Assembly (NCBI GenBank): GCA_025964065.1
Contig: JAOPZO010000274.1
Location: forward strand, 1 to 7,681
From: Solirubrobacterales bacterium
Lineage (GTDB): Bacteria > Actinomycetota > Thermoleophilia > Solirubrobacterales > Solirubrobacteraceae
Direction: 5' to 3'
DNA: 7,681 nt
The notes under the pieces were generated by a model, which did not search any database, was not told where the DNA came from, and worked only from the letters and a program-made list of their open reading frames with translations. The position numbers and the translations under genes were made by a program. This document shows positions 5,523 through 7,681 of this stretch, in pieces; the stretch's first letter is position 1, and each line of letters opens with the position of its first letter.

Positions 5523-5528
5523 TAGGTT
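5523..5528 (+). promoter_or_regulatory. -10 box placed for a leaderless tyrA mRNA
   Basis: TAGGTT (TANNNT) ends 6 nt before the GTG at 5535, with no ribosome-binding site between them. It suggests that tyrA-aroA has its own promoter downstream of the palindrome rather than depending only on aroF read-through. No clear -35 hexamer is visible. Confidence 0.45.
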
Positions 5529-5534
5529 GGGGCC

Positions 5535-6572
5535 GTGCGGATCGCGGTGCTCGGCGTGGGACTCATCGGCGGGTCGGTCGCTCTCGCGGCCCGGCAGCGC
5601 CTGGGCGCGCACGTCGTGGGCTGGGATCCGGACCCGCGCGCGATCCGGACCGCCGAGGACCGCGGTGCGATCGACGCCGGGATCGCGGAGCCCGCCCTGG
5701 CCGAGGCCATCGACGTCTGGGTCGTCGCCACCCCCGTCGCCACGCTCGAGCAGCACGTCCGCGCCGCACTCGCCGCCGCCGGGCCCGACGCGATCGTCAC
5801 CGACGTCGGCTCCACGAAGGGCGCGCTGGTCGAGGCGATCACGGACCGCTCGTTCATCGGCGGCCACCCCGTCGCCGGCGCCGAGACCTCCGGGGTCCTG
5901 CACGCCCGCGCCGACCTGTTCGACGGCTCCACCTGGTACCTCACGCCGCGCCCGGACGCGCCGGGGGACAAGTACGAGCGCCTCCACCGCCTCGTCTCCG
6001 CGCTCGGCGCGGTCCCGACCGCGATCGCCCACGACGAGCACGACCGCGTCATGGCCGCGGTCTCCCACCTGCCGCACGTGCTCGCGAACGTCCTGGTCGA
6101 GCAGGCCCACAAGGCGCTCGGGGACGACGCGCTTCCCGCCACGGGCGGCTCCTTCCGCGACGCCACCCGCGTCGCCGGGGCCAACCCGGAGCTCTGGAGC
6201 CAGATCTACGCCCAGAACGCCGACGCGCTCGGCGCGCAGCTCGACGAGGTCGTCGCGCGCCTCACCGACGTCCGCGGCCGCCTCGGCGACCTCGCGGCCT
6301 GGCAGGAGGCCGCGGGCCGCCAGCGCCGGGAGCTCCTCGCCGCCGACCTCAGCGGCGGGCCGCTCGCGGAGCTCCGCGTCACGGTGCCGAACCGCCCGGG
6401 AGTCGTGGCGGACCTCGCGCTCACGCTGGGCCGCGCGGGGATCAACATCTCGGACATGTCGCTCGCGCCGGCGTTCGACAACCTCGGCGGCACGGTCGCA
6501 CTGTGGGTCGCCGCCGGGGAGGAGCCGCGCGCGCGGGAGCTCATCACCGCCCGCGGACTGGCGGTCGGGTGA
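5535..6572 (+). CDS. tyrA: Prephenate (or arogenate) dehydrogenase with C-terminal ACT domain
   Basis: Oxidative decarboxylation of prephenate to 4-hydroxyphenylpyruvate (or arogenate to tyrosine). The 345 residues have the TyrA order. The N-terminal Rossmann domain has GVGLIGGS (7-14), with D31 ending the second strand and favouring NAD+ over NADP+. DVGSTKG (90-96) and GGHPVAGAETSG (109-120, H111) follow, then the helical domain with SHLPHVLA (177-184, H178) and GGSFRDATRVA (204-214, R208/R212), the expected substrate-binding region. Residues about 279-330 (LRVTVPNRPGVVADLALTLG and following) are an ACT domain, as in Bacillus-type TyrA, which points to allosteric control by an amino acid, probably tyrosine. 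The GTG start begins directly at the Rossmann strand (MRIAVLG) and follows a leaderless-type -10 box. Its stop overlaps the aroA start (GTGA), so the two are probably cotranscribed and translationally coupled. Confidence 0.95.
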   Translation: MRIAVLGVGLIGGSVALAARQRLGAHVVGWDPDPRAIRTAEDRGAIDAGIAEPALAEAIDVWVVATPVATLEQHVRAALAAAGPDAIVTDVGSTKGALVEAITDRSFIGGHPVAGAETSGVLHARADLFDGSTWYLTPRPDAPGDKYERLHRLVSALGAVPTAIAHDEHDRVMAAVSHLPHVLANVLVEQAHKALGDDALPATGGSFRDATRVAGANPELWSQIYAQNADALGAQLDEVVARLTDVRGRLGDLAAWQEAAGRQRRELLAADLSGGPLAELRVTVPNRPGVVADLALTLGRAGINISDMSLAPAFDNLGGTVALWVAAGEEPRARELITARGLAVG

Positions 6573-7681
6573 CGTTCGTCGCGCCGGCGGGCCGGCTGCG
6601 CGGGACCCTCACCCCGCCGCCGGACAAGTCGATCACCCACCGCGCCGCGATCCTCGGGACGATCGCGGTCGAGCCCGTCCGGATCCGGAACCCGCTCGAC
6701 GCCGCCGACATCCACGCGACCCTCACCGCGATGCGCGCGCTCGGTGCGCTCGTCCAGGAGCACCCGGACCACCTCGTGGTCCGCGGCACGGGCCTCCGCG
6801 AGGCGGCGCCGCTCGAGGTCCCGATCGACGTCGGGAACGCCGGCACGCTCATGCGGCTCCTGCCGGGCTGGCTCGCGGGGCAGGAGGGGCGGGTCTACGT
6901 CCTCGACGGCGCGGCCTCGATCCGCCGCCGCCCCATCGACCGCCTCCTCGAGCCGCTCGCCGCGATGGGCGCCGTCGTCGAGCCGACCGAGGGCCGCTTC
7001 GCCCCGTTCACGGTCCGCGGACGCCGGCTGCGGGCCGCGGACCACGTCCTGCCGATGGCCTCCGCGCAGGTGAAGTCCTGCCTGCTCATCGCGGGGCTCG
7101 TCGCGAGCGGCACCACGTCGGTGACCGAGCCCGCGCAGACCCGGGACCACACGGAGCGGCTGCTCCGGGCCGCCGGGGTGCAGGTCGAGCGCGAGGGCGC
7201 ACGGGTCAGCGTCACGAACCAGGACGAGCTCGTCTTCGACCCGATCACGATCCCGGCCGACGCGAGCTCCGCCGCCTTCCTGATCGCCGCGGGGCTCCTG
7301 GTCCCGCAGTCCCGGCTGCTGCTCACGGACGTCAACGTGAACTGGACCCGCATGGCGTTCGTGCGCATCGCCGAGCGCATGGGCGGGATCGTCCTCGGTG
7401 ACTTCGAGCCGCGGGAGGACCGCGTCCACGCCACGGAGCCCGTGAGCGACCTCGACGTCACGGCGGGCCCGCTGCGCGGCACGCGCGTGACCGCGGAGGA
7501 GGTGCCGCTCGCCATCGACGAGCTCCCGCTCGTCGCGCTGCTCGGGTGCTGGGCGGAGGGCACGACGGTCGTCGAGGGCGCCGAGGAGCTCCGCCACAAG
7601 CAGAGCGACCGCATCTCCCGCGTCGTCGAGGGGCTCCGCGGGCTGGGCGGGGACATCGAGGAGGTCGACGACGGCTTCGTC
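6569..7681 (+). CDS. aroA: 3-phosphoshikimate 1-carboxyvinyltransferase (EPSP synthase), 3' end outside the window
   Basis: Transfers the enolpyruvyl group of PEP to shikimate 3-phosphate, the sixth shikimate-pathway step. The frame is open from GTG 6569 to the window edge (371 codons; the family is about 420-440). Motifs in order: PDKSITHRA (18-26, K20, R25), GNAGTLMRLLPG (89-100), RRRPIDRLLEPL (119-130), SAQVK (165-169), RDHTE (192-196), DASSAAF (231-237), NWTR (258-261), DELP (317-320) and LRHKQSDRIS (341-350). SAQxK, RxHxE and NxTR are the marks of class II (Bacillus/CP4-like) EPSP synthases, although the loop keeps GNAGT rather than the CP4-type GNAAT. Q345 stands where the family normally has Glu (KESDR/KETDR). 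The start overlaps the tyrA stop by four bases, with no separate ribosome-binding site evident, so translational coupling is likely. Confidence 0.95.
   Translation, partial: MTFVAPAGRLRGTLTPPPDKSITHRAAILGTIAVEPVRIRNPLDAADIHATLTAMRALGALVQEHPDHLVVRGTGLREAAPLEVPIDVGNAGTLMRLLPGWLAGQEGRVYVLDGAASIRRRPIDRLLEPLAAMGAVVEPTEGRFAPFTVRGRRLRAADHVLPMASAQVKSCLLIAGLVASGTTSVTEPAQTRDHTERLLRAAGVQVEREGARVSVTNQDELVFDPITIPADASSAAFLIAAGLLVPQSRLLLTDVNVNWTRMAFVRIAERMGGIVLGDFEPREDRVHATEPVSDLDVTAGPLRGTRVTAEEVPLAIDELPLVALLGCWAEGTTVVEGAEELRHKQSDRISRVVEGLRGLGGDIEEVDDGFV

Noticed and set aside
5473..7401. 642-codon plus-strand frame over tyrA and aroA
   Set aside because: Ser/Arg/Thr/Pro-rich off-frame translation of two clearly recognised genes.
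1..7681. CRISPR arrays, tRNA/rRNA genes, insertion sequences, toxin-antitoxin or phage-defence genes
   Set aside because: No spaced repeats, cloverleaf-like segments, transposase motifs or defence domains were seen on either strand.

Overview
The window is very GC-rich DNA from a bacterium, most likely an actinomycete-type organism (Actinomycetota; possibly Thermoleophilia/Solirubrobacterales, an inference from gene style and not from a search). The signs are near-exclusive use of C/G-ending codons, GTG starts, start codons placed 6-8 nt after a TANNNT -10 box (leaderless-transcript layout), and C-rich/G-rich hairpins without T tracts.

Layout. Positions 1-81 hold the last codons of an unidentified gene, followed by a small hairpin. 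hisC (127-1212, +) encodes a HisC-family PLP aminotransferase. It ends one base from a convergent gene (1214-2281, -) for a secreted protein with a signal peptide, a beta/gamma-crystallin-like module, an acidic/Pro-rich linker and a C-terminal M15-like (ARB-07466-type) peptidase domain. Divergent from it, 2333-3560 (+) is a broken gene for a CHAP + crystallin + glucosaminidase cell-wall hydrolase. Its 5' end is missing and about five single-base frameshifts are needed to read it. A 13-bp hairpin terminator (3566-3596) separates it from a convergent osmC-type peroxidase gene (3607-4032, -).

The second half is an aromatic amino acid block on the + strand. A 23-residue reading frame rich in Tyr/Trp/Phe codons (4204-4275) is followed by strongly folded RNA with competing pairings. 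Next come aroF (DAHP synthase, 4393-5424), a 16-bp perfect palindrome of REP-like type (5436-5472), tyrA (5535-6572) and aroA (EPSP synthase, from 6569, running off the window).

Together, aroF makes the first shikimate-pathway intermediate, aroA makes EPSP on the way to chorismate, tyrA takes prephenate to the tyrosine precursor, and the hisC product could do the final transamination. The roughly 3.2 kb between hisC and the aroF leader (two cell-wall hydrolase genes and osmC) look like an unrelated insertion into an aro/his neighbourhood.

The best candidate for something undescribed is the putative aromatic-sensing attenuator in front of aroF. Next is the paired use of Ca2+-type beta/gamma-crystallin modules inside cell-wall hydrolases. 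I see no tRNA, rRNA, CRISPR array, insertion sequence or prophage genes.
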